The notes: generated from the sequence alone by a model not told the origin. Numbered from the stretch's first letter, positions 34,516 to 43,359 are shown. The stretch is DNA of 64,000 nucleotides from Paenibacillus marchantiophytorum (GCF_014640555.1 NZ_BMHE01000003.1:186001-250000), one strand, 5' to 3'. Numbers and translations: made by a program.

Positions 34516-36104
34516 CGCCATTCCTCGATGTTCGCGGTTACCGGCCAACCATGTCCATGTGGATGTATGTTTTGCTTACCAATGTCGAGTCGTGATTTAA
34601 CTAAATAGAGATGATCGAGATTAACCAGCCACGCCCATGGCGCATCCCCTTTTGCGCTTAACCCGGTTTCACCATCCCATTGGGCTTTTCTCCAGAATGC
34701 CCAGGCATCCTTTTCATTCGTTGCCCGCAAGGCTTGCGTCATGTAGTCCTCAACCTTGGGATTGCTGTAATATCCAGGATTGTAATATTCAATTCCGCCA
34801 AATTTATTGCTGTAAACATTGTACATTTCGAGCGGATCATGGCTCCCCCAACCCAAAAGAACAGGATTGGCATGCATTTGCTTCTCAATGTCATCCCAGC
34901 TCTTCCCTTCCGCTTTAACCTGGATGCCTAACGGTTTCAACATATCCGCTGCTGCGATAGCAAGCGACTGACGCGTCACATCACTGGCGGGGTAAAGCAG
35001 ATTTAATTCTGCTTTTAATGTCTCTTTTTCAACTATTCCATCGTGATCTATGTCTTTCCATCCGTTATCGGCCAGCAGCTTCTTCGCTGCATGCATGTCT
35101 GCATCCACGAAAATTGCTTCTTCGTTGAACCAAGGAAGTCCGTCATTCAAAGTGTATGCGGGTGTGCCATGACCTTCTAGAATACCTTTTACCAAAGCTT
35201 TCCTGTCCAGCGCTATATTAATCGCCTTACGAATGGCAGCATCCGCTGTAACATCGTTTCCGATCGGATAACCTTCCTTCGTTTTACTTCCAGATTTCAC
35301 ATAAGGAAACATGATGCCTCGATTGTCAACCGTCTGGACGCCTATCAAGTCCATCTCGTTCACCGCCTGTTTGCTGAATGCTGCAGGAATCGCAGCCATA
35401 TCAACTGTCCCTGCCTTAGCAGAAGCAAATGCAGCATCCTCACCTAGGAAAAGGAAGGTGATCTTTTGGAAAAAAGGCTTATTTCCGTAATAATCTTGAT
35501 TAGCTTCAACCATTAATTGCTGTCCTTTATCCCATTGAACCAACTTGTACGGACCAGAGCCAATCGGTTTAAGAGCATAATCTTTTCCATGGGCATGTTT
35601 AGGAACAATGCCTGTAGACACAAGCATTTGGGCAAACGTTGATTGCGGTTCTTTTAAAATAAACTTTACCTTTGTATCATCTGAGATTTGCACACTTCTT
35701 AGGTTGTTTAGATCAATCGATGAGCCGCTGGCTGCTGCGGTTTCATAGGTATACTGAACATCAATTGCCGTTAACGGATGTCCATCGCTGAACTTAACTT
35801 CCTTGCGCAGCTCTACTGTCCAAATCGTTCCATCCTGACTTACCTCATACTCAGTAGCCAGATCATTAACAATATTCAAATCTTTGTCGCGTTTGAGCAG
35901 CGTGCTTTGAAATAACGGCGAACCATAACGCCCCCAACCTGTTGTCGGATCAAAACCTGCCTCGGGTTCGCCACCGATAGCTAGAACAATTTCTGTTCTC
36001 TCAGTCTCAGCCACTCGCTGAGGCTTCTCTGCTTTACATGCAGATACACAAATTAGTACTGACAACAAAATCAAAATAATGGATAAACGATGCCTCAAAT
36101 TCAT
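34503..36104 (-). CDS. Nickel/metallophore-binding lipoprotein (NikA/CntA-like)
   Basis: 533 aa. Signal peptide with lipobox VSAC near residue 22, then a family-5 substrate-binding fold (GGEPEAGFDPTTGWGRYGSPLFQSTLL ... IGSGPYKL ... GWGSHDPLEMYNVY). The ending with HPHGHGWPVTANIEEWRW closely resembles CntA/NikA of Firmicutes, which bind nickel or cobalt carried by an opine metallophore or histidine. The whole nikABCDE set follows in order without gaps. No metallophore synthesis genes (cntKLM type) are in the window. Metal versus peptide specificity is inferred from similarity. Confidence 0.88.
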   Translation of the reverse strand: MNLRHRLSIILILLSVLICVSACKAEKPQRVAETERTEIVLAIGGEPEAGFDPTTGWGRYGSPLFQSTLLKRDKDLNIVNDLATEYEVSQDGTIWTVELRKEVKFSDGHPLTAIDVQYTYETAAASGSSIDLNNLRSVQISDDTKVKFILKEPQSTFAQMLVSTGIVPKHAHGKDYALKPIGSGPYKLVQWDKGQQLMVEANQDYYGNKPFFQKITFLFLGEDAAFASAKAGTVDMAAIPAAFSKQAVNEMDLIGVQTVDNRGIMFPYVKSGSKTKEGYPIGNDVTADAAIRKAINIALDRKALVKGILEGHGTPAYTLNDGLPWFNEEAIFVDADMHAAKKLLADNGWKDIDHDGIVEKETLKAELNLLYPASDVTRQSLAIAAADMLKPLGIQVKAEGKSWDDIEKQMHANPVLLGWGSHDPLEMYNVYSNKFGGIEYYNPGYYSNPKVEDYMTQALRATNEKDAWAFWRKAQWDGETGLSAKGDAPWAWLVNLDHLYLVKSRLDIGKQNIHPHGHGWPVTANIEEWRWKS

Positions 36105-36129
36105 TACACCCCTTAATGTTCACGTGTGC

Positions 36130-36158
36130 AGTAACACGATTTTATAAAATAGTAACAC
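36130..36158. promoter_or_regulatory. Direct repeats around a palindrome upstream of nikA-like gene
   Basis: AGTAACAC occurs at 36130-36137 and again at 36151-36158, exactly 21 nt apart, flanking the palindrome ATTTTATAAAAT that could serve as a -10 region on the minus strand. It lies 26 nt before the lipoprotein start. This could be an operator for a metal-sensing repressor; it does not match NikR, Fur or Zur boxes that I know. Confidence 0.45.
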
Positions 36159-36270
36159 ATTATGTCGATCTAGTCATTATCAAATTCAAAATATTAACCC
36201 ATACTCTTCCAGCCTCTTACGACTCCACAGCAAAAAAAGCGGCTTTGCCACCCCAAGAGATGAGTGTATT

Positions 36271-36591
36271 CATAACGGTTTTCGACAAATTAGCGGATCG
36301 TAGTTCCCTTTGGGCTTTGCAATGACAGAGAGCGTCGATGAAAAGGAACTATGATCCGCTAACTGGCGGAAACTGGGATAAATGTAGCATGAAAGGGAAC
36401 TGAGATCCGCTATTTAAGCGGAACCTGCTGATTCCAACCGGGAAAAGGTGGAATAGCGGATTTCAGTTCCCTCTGGCTTGGAATATGGCGGTTTTCAGAA
36501 ATATAGCGCACTGTAGTTCCCTCGAACTCGCTATCCTGGACACATTTTGCTAGTTTCGCGGCTTGACGTTCTCTTATCTCCACGCGATAGC
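36271..36591. repeat. Intergenic repeat R1, copy A (321 bp)
   Basis: Matches 48171-48491 over its whole length with the same orientation and the same length; I estimate 85-90% identity by eye. Inside are five or more copies of the GGAACTA / TAGTTCC unit with a nearby CGCTA or AGCGGAT. No reading frame. The rest of 36159-36609 shows nothing else. Confidence 0.88.
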
Positions 36592-36609
36592 TAAGCTAGC
36601 GAGCTCATT

Positions 36610-37230
36610 TTATTGGTCATAAGAACCGAGCAAACCTGACTTGTATCCTTTGGCCACCGCACCGATGCGTGTTTTGACGCCGAGCTTCTGATTGATCGAC
36701 GTGAGATGGTATTCGACCGTGCGCTGGCTGATAGCCAACTGCAGGGCGATCTCTTTGTTCGTCAACTCCACAGCGACCAGTTCCAACACCTCTCGTTCCT
36801 TCGGGGTAAGATGGTCCGGGGACCGGGACATCATTTTTTCCGAAACGAGTGCATAGCCCATCACACTTTGTTTAATGGCATTAATAATCTGGGCATAGGT
36901 GCTCTGCTTGGACAAGTAAGTATGCGCCCCGATTTCATAGGCTTTGGCGTAAAACTCATCATACGTATAGCCGGACAGCAGGATGATTTTCAGAGAATGG
37001 CCGAAGCGTTCTTTCAACGTTTTCCCCAACTCGAATCCGTTCATATACGGCATCGAGATGTCCATGACGAGCACGTCCGGCCGGCATTCGCCAATTTCTT
37101 CCAACAGCTCGCGAGGATCGCCGAACGTTCGCAGCACCTCGATGTCCGGCTCCTTATCGAGCCGGTTTTTCAACCCTTCGAGCACAAGGGGATGGTCGTC
37201 TAGCAGCACGACTCTTATTGGGTCAGGCAT
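36610..37230 (-). CDS. NarL/ComA-type response regulator
   Basis: 206 aa from ATG 37230, 9 nt after GGAGG. Receiver domain with DD (LLDDHPLVLEG), phospho-acceptor Asp in VLVMDISMPYMNG (about residue 57) and Lys in YLSKQS; LuxR-type HTH at the end (LTPKEREVLELVAVELTNKEIALQLAISQRTVEYHLTSINQKLGVKTR). The start overlaps the kinase stop by 8 nt. A longer frame to 37428 runs back into the kinase gene and is not used. The pair should act as one quorum- or stress-sensing system. Confidence 0.93.
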   Translation of the reverse strand: MPDPIRVVLLDDHPLVLEGLKNRLDKEPDIEVLRTFGDPRELLEEIGECRPDVLVMDISMPYMNGFELGKTLKERFGHSLKIILLSGYTYDEFYAKAYEIGAHTYLSKQSTYAQIINAIKQSVMGYALVSEKMMSRSPDHLTPKEREVLELVAVELTNKEIALQLAISQRTVEYHLTSINQKLGVKTRIGAVAKGYKSGLLGSYDQ

Positions 37231-39148
37231 GGGCATGCGCCTCCGTTCCGTCTGGCAATTTGATCGTGACGACCGTTCCGTTTCCTGGGGAGGAGTCGAT
37301 GTCCATACACCCGCCGAGATGGCTAATTTGGCTGTGCACGGACAGAAGGCCGAAACTTCTTTCCCTCTCAGGAGCAGGATACAAAACCGACGCGATGTCG
37401 AATCCTTTGCCGTTATCGGCAATTTCACAGCAGATTGTTTGCCGGTCCTTCCATAATCGGATGGTCACGTCAGTCGCTTCAGCATGCTTGAAGGCGTTAT
37501 GGACGATTTCGCGTGTAGCTCGGAACAAATTCGTTTTGATAAGCTCATTTGCCAGTTCTCCGGGAGGGAGCCCATAAGCGAGTTCGATTCGGATATCTCC
37601 TTTTTCCCGCATCGTGCGCATGAGCCATTGCAGCGCCTCTTTCAAATCGCCTTTGTCGATGATAGGCGGATATAAGTCGTCGCAAAGTGTTCGAATCTCC
37701 CGCTGCGAGTCGTAGACGCATTTCAGCCAAACGGCGATTTGCTCTTTGTCCGCTATCCCCGTATCGTGCAGCTCCTCTAGGTCCCGCGACAAAAAGATCA
37801 AATTTTGCAGCAAATGATCATGCAAATAATAGGTGGTGCGAATGCGTTCGGATTGCTGCGCCTCAAGAAGGATTCGGTTGTATGGGATCATACTGCCTTG
37901 TGCATGCGACTTGTTCCCATTCTCCGCCAATTGCTTATACAGCTGCAGCTTTTGCCGTTCCAGCCATTCTGCCTGCCGCTCGGATTTGCGCTGAAAACGG
38001 TGCAAGCATTTGTGATAAATGAAAGTTAGCAGGACAAACAGCCCAAAAAGCAGGTAGGTCGCAATCATTGGCCCTTTGGCAGCCAGAGTGAACAACGCGA
38101 ACGAACTACCAAAGTAAATGCCGTGAATAAGCAGCCGGGGAAAATAAAGCCGGATATCGAGCATGCTCCTGTCGATAAGCAGATACGTGATCGCACCGGA
38201 AAATGGTATGAGGCCGATGAGCGTATATTTGACAGGGAGGATAGGCTCCTCCCCGACGAGTATCGGAATGGCGAATAGAAACGTATACGGCAACAGGCTT
38301 AAGAACAGCCCGGCGAACAGGACGAGCAGTTGGTTTTGCTCCCGCTGGCCGAACGTTTTCCAGTAAGCGAAGGTGATGCCCGCCAGCAGCAGGAGTGTGC
38401 CGACAACCGTCAAATTGAGTATGTCCACGACCCAATTGTACACATCTTGACCCACAGCGATAAAGGAAACAAGCGATAGCGAGAGGACGATCGAATAAAC
38501 CAAATAGCCTGCAAGCAGCTTCTTGAACCGGGTATGGACAGTTCGGAATACCAACAGCAAATAAAAAGAAAGAAGCAGATGCGGCAGCCAAATCGAGCAT
38601 AAAATAATGATCAGTTCGGACACCGTTTTCTCGTCTGAAAACTGACTCAGCACGCATAGTGCCATCATCCCGTTCAGCATATAAAACTGGCGGATAATGC
38701 ATGACTCCGGCTTCGTCCGGACGGCAAAGATGCCGATGGCGAGCAGCGTCACTTCCAAGGCGGCCGAGATTATCATCAGGACGATGTCGCTCGGGCGTGG
38801 CGAGCTTCGGAACTCGAGCCGCGTTCCGTCCTGCTTCTCCACGGCGATATAAGCCGCTCTGGTCAAGATGGTCCCGGAAACGGTCGCTACCAGTTTCGGA
38901 CGGGGACTGCCGTCCATGGCTATAATCTTGTCGCCTGGCCGAATATCCCAAACCGCCGCCTTACCGCTTTCGTCAATCGATTCGACCTTCCATCCGGCAC
39001 TGGACGATTGCCCAAGCTCGATGCCGAGGTAAGGCGCATTGAAAGAAAGGATATGTATATAAAAGGCAAGTATGAGGTAACAAACGACGGATGCGGCAAT
39101 CCATCGGCCATTTTTTTGTTTTGACTGCAAACGTTTAAGTCCGTTCAT
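37223..39148 (-). CDS. ComP-like membrane sensor histidine kinase with PDZ-like domain
   Basis: 641 aa. One N-terminal helix (about 17-37), then an external PDZ-like domain (about 40-115; AAVWDIRPGDKIIAMDG), then eight or so helices (120-375). A cytoplasmic HisKA_3 kinase follows, with RIRTTYYLHDHLLQNLIFLSRDLEEL (phospho-His in LHDHLLQ) and HATPase motifs EIVHNAFKHA and DNGKGFD. This order (helix, PDZ-like, many helices, HisKA_3) is that of Bacillus ComP, the ComX receptor. No comQ/comX genes flank it, so the ligand is unknown. Base composition is richer in G+C than the neighbours, as in the whole 36.6-41.3 kb block. Confidence 0.92.
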   Translation of the reverse strand: MNGLKRLQSKQKNGRWIAASVVCYLILAFYIHILSFNAPYLGIELGQSSSAGWKVESIDESGKAAVWDIRPGDKIIAMDGSPRPKLVATVSGTILTRAAYIAVEKQDGTRLEFRSSPRPSDIVLMIISAALEVTLLAIGIFAVRTKPESCIIRQFYMLNGMMALCVLSQFSDEKTVSELIIILCSIWLPHLLLSFYLLLVFRTVHTRFKKLLAGYLVYSIVLSLSLVSFIAVGQDVYNWVVDILNLTVVGTLLLLAGITFAYWKTFGQREQNQLLVLFAGLFLSLLPYTFLFAIPILVGEEPILPVKYTLIGLIPFSGAITYLLIDRSMLDIRLYFPRLLIHGIYFGSSFALFTLAAKGPMIATYLLFGLFVLLTFIYHKCLHRFQRKSERQAEWLERQKLQLYKQLAENGNKSHAQGSMIPYNRILLEAQQSERIRTTYYLHDHLLQNLIFLSRDLEELHDTGIADKEQIAVWLKCVYDSQREIRTLCDDLYPPIIDKGDLKEALQWLMRTMREKGDIRIELAYGLPPGELANELIKTNLFRATREIVHNAFKHAEATDVTIRLWKDRQTICCEIADNGKGFDIASVLYPAPERERSFGLLSVHSQISHLGGCMDIDSSPGNGTVVTIKLPDGTEAHAHA

Positions 39149-39193
39149 TGTATGCGATCACCCGTTTCAAGTATAACATGCATGCCGCAAGAA

Positions 39194-39230
39194 TAGAGCA
39201 AACCTCGCCGCCTAAGGGAGATTTGCTCTA
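39194..39230 (-). terminator. Hairpin after the SLH serine hydrolase gene
   Basis: TAGAGCAAA at 39194 pairs with TTTGCTCTA ending at 39230. It lies between the hydrolase stop and the kinase start, with only a weak T-rich tail, so termination may be partial. Confidence 0.6.
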
Positions 39231-39247
39231 TGTCAACAACGACTGCT

Positions 39248-41278
39248 TTACGGAAAACGATAAAACATAGCGGCGGCTTCTTTGCGCAGCATCGGCTGTT
39301 TCGACCGGTAGTCAACCGCGCCGGTTGCGTCCGGAACGACCTCCGGGCCGTAATAGCCTCTGGCGACGACGGTTTGCACGCCTTCCAACGCCCAGTCGTC
39401 GGTCTCTCCTTGCAGCGCAGCTTCAAGCGGAACGGCTCCGGCCGAGCCGAAGCCAAGCAGCAGCGCACGCGACAAGATGACGGCCGCTTCCTGGCGGGTG
39501 ATCGGCCGGTCCGGCTCGAAAGCGTCGCCGGTCGTGCCGTTGACGAGGCCTAACGCAAGAGCCGTCTGGATTTCGGCCGCATACGGACTTTGCGCGGTGT
39601 CGGCGAACGACACTGGTTCCGGGGACAAAGGGATATCCGATAGTTTCAACAACTGCCCGACGAATTGGGCGCGGGTGATCGGCTGGTCAGGGCTAAACGC
39701 CAGGCTGTCTTCTTTCCCGAGCATGCCCTGCTGCTGAACATAGTAGATGAATCTCGCATAGGGGTGGTTGTCTGGCACATCGGAGAAGGGTTTCGGGCCT
39801 GGCAGCTTTTCCGACCAACTGTCCGCTTTATTATAGGAAAAGTACAGCTTGCCTTCGCCGCCATCCTTAAATGCCGCTTTTCTGCCGGCTTCATCCTCGA
39901 ACAGCAGCTCCTTGATTTGCTTCAAGCGATGCGTCCCGTAAGAATCGGTGACGAGCAGTCCGCCGTCTTGAGCAACTACATCGTAATGCCACATTGGAAG
40001 CCTTAAATCGCGGTAAAAGCCTTCCAGACGCCTAAGCTGATCTTTCGTTTGGCTTATGGGGGGCGCTGTTTCTTGCGGCGGAATTGGCGATTTCGGAAAA
40101 TAATGATCCATGAACGATTTGAACAGCTGAGAACGGATCGTTCTCGCTTGCTGCGCACTGTTCAATGCGATGAACAGCCCTGTTTTGCGTTCGGGCAGCA
40201 GCCACATTTGTGCTTGAAAGCCTGAGGAAACGCCGGCCTTGTCGATGACGGTTTGCCCGTTCGCGTACTCCGGGAACGAGGATTCGAAGCCGTAGCCCAC
40301 GCCAGGAATGTCGGGATGAATCGATACATCAAGCCGCTGCATGTCCCGAATGGACTGCGCACTCAGGATCGATGCTTCTCCTAGTTTGCCGCCGTTCAGC
40401 TCAGCCCTCATGAACCGGGCCATATCGGCAGCTGTCGACATCAAGCCTCCGTCTGGCGAATTATTCGGATACGTGGCGTACTGCGCAAGCGGTTCGCCGG
40501 CTCCGTCATGCGGGACGGCAAGTCGTTTTTGCACGTCCGGTGTGAGGATTAAATAGCTGTCGGTCATACCGAGCGGCGTGAATATGTGATCAGCGACGAT
40601 TTCATCGAACGGTTTAGCAGAGACATTTTGTACGATATAACCCAGCAGATCGTATGCGTAGTTGTCGTAACGGAACGCTTCTCCCGGCTTTCGGATAACG
40701 GTAGGAAGGTTATCTTTGACAAAGGCTTCCAGCGGGTACACATCCTGCGGGGCGCCCTCGTCCGTGTCCGCCTCCGTTTGGTCGAATCCACTCGTATGCG
40801 TCATCAGCTGCTTAAGTGTCAACGGAGCGCCCGTATTGTTCGGAATCCGGAGCCCGTTCAAATAGCCGCCGATATCGCGGTCCAGATCGACTTTGTGCTG
40901 CTCGGCCAATTGCATGACGGCGGTGGCGGTAAACGTTTTGGAAAGGGAGGCCAGACGGAACAGTGTTTTGTCTGGATCGACCGGTATCTGACGCTCCGCG
41001 TCGGCGTAGCCGTATCCTTTGGCCAGCAGCGTCTGATCGTCCTTGACGACGGCAATAACGGCGCCCGCGAGTTTTGCTTGAATGTCCGCCCGGTTGAAGA
41101 AGCCATCGATGAACGATTCCGTCTCCTTCGGATCGGAAGGTCCGCCTTGAGGCACCTTCGTCTCGGTCGCATAACTGGCTGGCGGGATGAACAGAGCTGC
41201 GTTGAACAAAGTGGCAATCAACAAAGCCAAAAGCGATTTGCGGATCTTGGAAGCGGGGAAAGCTGAGCGAATGTACAT
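39248..41278 (-). CDS. Cell-surface serine hydrolase (beta-lactamase family) with SLH domains
   Basis: 676 aa. Signal peptide (1-37), then a class C beta-lactamase/D-aminopeptidase-like serine hydrolase (about 50-400). Its catalytic S-x-x-K is S111-L-S-K114 (FRLASLSKTF), Y-x-N lies in FRYDNYAYDLLGY, and HTSGFD is the typical family motif. A beta domain (405-490) and three C-terminal SLH repeats follow (FSDVPDNHPYARF; FADTAQSPYAAEI; DDWALEGVQTVVARG with terminal MLRKEAAAMFYRF), anchoring it to the secondary cell-wall polymer. Substrate unknown (peptidoglycan peptides, esters). GC-rich like the adjacent kinase pair; its position directly upstream of that pair may be functional. Confidence 0.92.
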   Translation of the reverse strand: MYIRSAFPASKIRKSLLALLIATLFNAALFIPPASYATETKVPQGGPSDPKETESFIDGFFNRADIQAKLAGAVIAVVKDDQTLLAKGYGYADAERQIPVDPDKTLFRLASLSKTFTATAVMQLAEQHKVDLDRDIGGYLNGLRIPNNTGAPLTLKQLMTHTSGFDQTEADTDEGAPQDVYPLEAFVKDNLPTVIRKPGEAFRYDNYAYDLLGYIVQNVSAKPFDEIVADHIFTPLGMTDSYLILTPDVQKRLAVPHDGAGEPLAQYATYPNNSPDGGLMSTAADMARFMRAELNGGKLGEASILSAQSIRDMQRLDVSIHPDIPGVGYGFESSFPEYANGQTVIDKAGVSSGFQAQMWLLPERKTGLFIALNSAQQARTIRSQLFKSFMDHYFPKSPIPPQETAPPISQTKDQLRRLEGFYRDLRLPMWHYDVVAQDGGLLVTDSYGTHRLKQIKELLFEDEAGRKAAFKDGGEGKLYFSYNKADSWSEKLPGPKPFSDVPDNHPYARFIYYVQQQGMLGKEDSLAFSPDQPITRAQFVGQLLKLSDIPLSPEPVSFADTAQSPYAAEIQTALALGLVNGTTGDAFEPDRPITRQEAAVILSRALLLGFGSAGAVPLEAALQGETDDWALEGVQTVVARGYYGPEVVPDATGAVDYRSKQPMLRKEAAAMFYRFP

Positions 41279-41499
41279 AGGGATCTCCTTTGCCTTGAGA
41301 TAGGTTAGGGACTTAACGTCCTATCCTTACCGTAGCACATTCTCTCAAGCGACAAATCCGTATCGCCACGCGGTATCCGCGCCGTTCGCGCATTTGTATT
41401 GCGTGATCGCGCCTAACCAATGGAGGAAGAGATTGGATTCTCGACCTCAATTTTAATGCTGCTGGGTACCCATAAGCTGGCGGAGGGTTATCGGGGAGT

Positions 41500-41745
41500 C
41501 ACTCTAGCTGCCTCGAGCCGAGTGGGAACTACAGTGCGCTATTTTAGCAAAAAGTGGCATTATCGCGAGGCTGGGGGAACTATAGTACGCTATTCTGCTG
41601 TTTCAAGGGCAATTTCAGCGTTTTAGTGGAAATAAGACCCTGTAGTTCCGCTATGCCCCTCGCATCCCTCTATTTTCCTAAATAACGTACCAGAGTTCCT
41701 TTTAATCGGTTCTTCCGCTAATTTAGAGACCGATTCCTCAGGTCG
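41500..41745. repeat. Intergenic repeat R2, copy A
   Basis: Resembles 54160-54400: both carry GGGAACTACAG, GCTATT, AAAAGTGG, ATTATCG/ATTATCA, GGGAACTA, GTACGCTATT, TTTCAGCGTTTT, GTGGAAATAAGACCCTGTAG and TTCCGCTATG in the same order. It belongs to the GGAACTA/TAGTTCC family. Open frames through it are by-products of the repeat; no gene in 41280-41957. Confidence 0.82.
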
Positions 41746-41754
41746 GCAAAGCCG

Positions 41755-41957
41755 TATTTCTCGTATTAACCGGCTTTTCTCGGTATTTCTTATCTTTCTC
41801 ATCTTCACTCGTCTTATCTCGCTTTTTTCGTCATTGCTCATCTTCCTCGTCTTATCTCGTTTTTTCGTCTTCCCTCATCATCCCTCGTCTTATCTCGTCT
41901 TATCTCGTATTTCTCGCCCCCCCCTAATCTTCCCTCGTCTATTCCTACCCTTATCCC
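41755..41957. repeat. Pyrimidine-rich tract with CTCGTCTTATCTCG units
   Basis: About 200 nt almost free of purine runs on the plus strand. It contains four TCTTATCTCG units and many CTCGT/TTCCCTC variants, plus a CCCCCCCC run. It lies directly 3' of tatA, so the minus-strand transcript would have a purine-rich 3' untranslated region. Confidence 0.75.
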
Positions 41958-42140
41958 CTATTCTTTGTACCTCTCTTTCTTGTCCTCTTCTAACAAATCC
42001 TTCGTTCCCTGTCTAAACTCTTTAATCGTTGTCCCGAGAGCACGGCCTAATTGCGGAAGCTTCGTAGGACCAAATAACAGCAGCGCAACAGCTAATAGGA
42101 TGATAACTCCTGATACACCAATGCCAGAAAACATGTTCAT
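41958..42140 (-). CDS. tatA: Twin-arginine translocase protein TatA
   Basis: 60 aa. One hydrophobic helix (about 7-22), the FG-P hinge (LLLFGPTKLPQLGRALG) and an amphipathic helix (TTIKEFRQGTKDLLEEDKK) are the TatA/E hallmark. It forms the pore of the Tat pathway with TatC, which is not in the window. It follows the ZIP gene by 19 nt and is third in an operon headed by a multicopper oxidase with a twin-arginine signal, its obvious cargo. I chose the second of two adjacent ATGs (42140) for better spacing to AAAGG. Confidence 0.93.
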   Translation of the reverse strand: MNMFSGIGVSGVIILLAVALLLFGPTKLPQLGRALGTTIKEFRQGTKDLLEEDKKERYKE

Positions 42141-42159
42141 CATCTACCTTTCATGTTTT

Positions 42160-43338
42160 TTAGAATTTCACCATTAGGGCCGTCACATACATAATGAGAA
42201 TTCCAGCTGTTAAGCCTCCAAAATTCAACCAAGAAACGGGAGAAAGTCCCTTCTTCTCCGATTCTTTAAGAATCATTTTAGAAATCACATAAATGACCTG
42301 TAAAATAGCACCAGCACCTATGCCAAAGAATAACGCAGCCAGTGTATCGTTAAATAGGAATCCTCCGGCCCAAGTTCCAATAATGGCAGGTCCGCCAGCT
42401 ATCAAAGCTAACTTAACAAATATCTTCCAATTTGGACGTTCTTTAAGAAGTGGAGACGCAATTCCGACGCCTTCTGTGATATTGTGCAGGGTAAATCCAA
42501 TGATGAGAAATGTGCCTAAAGCTGCCTCTCCAACAGCAAACGCAGATCCGATTGCAAGACCTTCGCCTAAATTATGCAGGCCAATGCCTGTGGCAATTTT
42601 GGTAGCCACCCTTCTTCCATCGCTTTTATTGCTCAACTTGCGTTCATTGGACTGATCCACAGCAATCAAGAAAAGACAACTAAGGAGTGCACCGAACCAA
42701 ACTAATCCGGTCCCTTGAAATACGCTTGGCGCTTCCGTTGCCATTTCAAACCCTTCTTGAAAGGTATCAATAACTAAAAAGAATAACAGGCCAATCGTCA
42801 TTGCGAGAATAGCATGCATCCCTTTAACAGAAAATCTACGTAAGAATGGATACCATAATAGACCAAGTCCAACAGGAATAACCCCAACATAGAACCCAAT
42901 TAAAGCATACTGCCAAAAGAGTTTGCCACTCGGTTCCGGCGTTGCGGCCGCTGCAGCCACTTCCCCCGTGAAGATTAAACCGTTCGAGGTAATAAATTTA
43001 ATTTCATGAGGATCCCCTTGTACCCAAGGGTATGGAATTTTCACAGTTCCTTGTTCAAATCTCTTTAAGGTATCACTTGGCGAAAAACTAGCGTTCCAGA
43101 AGGCTCCATCAACAACAACTTGAGCAATAGTTATTGCCTCAGGTCCTGAGTTTAAAACTCTAACTTGAATGCCTTCATCATTGAGTGTAATTTTTTCAAC
43201 ATTCAAGACTTCAATTGGAGCAGCAGGCTCACTTTCAATTCCAGTCCCTACTTTAGCTATCGTTATGATAATTGCAATTAATAATACCAATGGAAGAATG
43301 CCCCAAAGAATCGCTTTTAACTTGTTAGAAGAACGCAT
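42160..43338 (-). CDS. ZIP family metal transporter with N-terminal external domain
   Basis: 392 aa. An initial helix (about 8-30) is followed by an external beta-type domain (about 35-140), then eight helices of a ZIP transporter (about 145-392). ZIP metal-site motifs: HNLGEGLAIGSAF (TM4) and HNITEGVGIASPL (TM5). ZIP proteins import divalent metals such as Zn, Fe or Mn. The added external domain is unusual for short bacterial ZIPs and could receive metal from the oxidase encoded 21 nt upstream (inference). GC and codon use match the neighbours. Confidence 0.9.
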   Translation of the reverse strand: MRSSNKLKAILWGILPLVLLIAIIITIAKVGTGIESEPAAPIEVLNVEKITLNDEGIQVRVLNSGPEAITIAQVVVDGAFWNASFSPSDTLKRFEQGTVKIPYPWVQGDPHEIKFITSNGLIFTGEVAAAAATPEPSGKLFWQYALIGFYVGVIPVGLGLLWYPFLRRFSVKGMHAILAMTIGLLFFLVIDTFQEGFEMATEAPSVFQGTGLVWFGALLSCLFLIAVDQSNERKLSNKSDGRRVATKIATGIGLHNLGEGLAIGSAFAVGEAALGTFLIIGFTLHNITEGVGIASPLLKERPNWKIFVKLALIAGGPAIIGTWAGGFLFNDTLAALFFGIGAGAILQVIYVISKMILKESEKKGLSPVSWLNFGGLTAGILIMYVTALMVKF

Positions 43339-43359
43339 AGCAATCGTTCGCCTCCTTTC

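Noticed and set aside
36706..37203. 165-codon plus-strand frame
   Set aside because: Antisense to the response regulator gene; no start signals.
38106..38951. 281-codon minus-strand frame inside the kinase gene
   Set aside because: Out-of-frame shadow of the ComP-like kinase; composition (many Arg, Gly, His) typical of frame-shifted GC-rich coding DNA.
40586..41266. 226-codon plus-strand open frame inside the serine hydrolase gene
   Set aside because: Lies wholly antisense to a well-supported gene in GC-rich DNA; no RBS or family resemblance.
41420..41626. 68-codon plus-strand frame
   Set aside because: Produced by repeat R2; a similar accidental frame appears at the other R2 copy (54105-54299).
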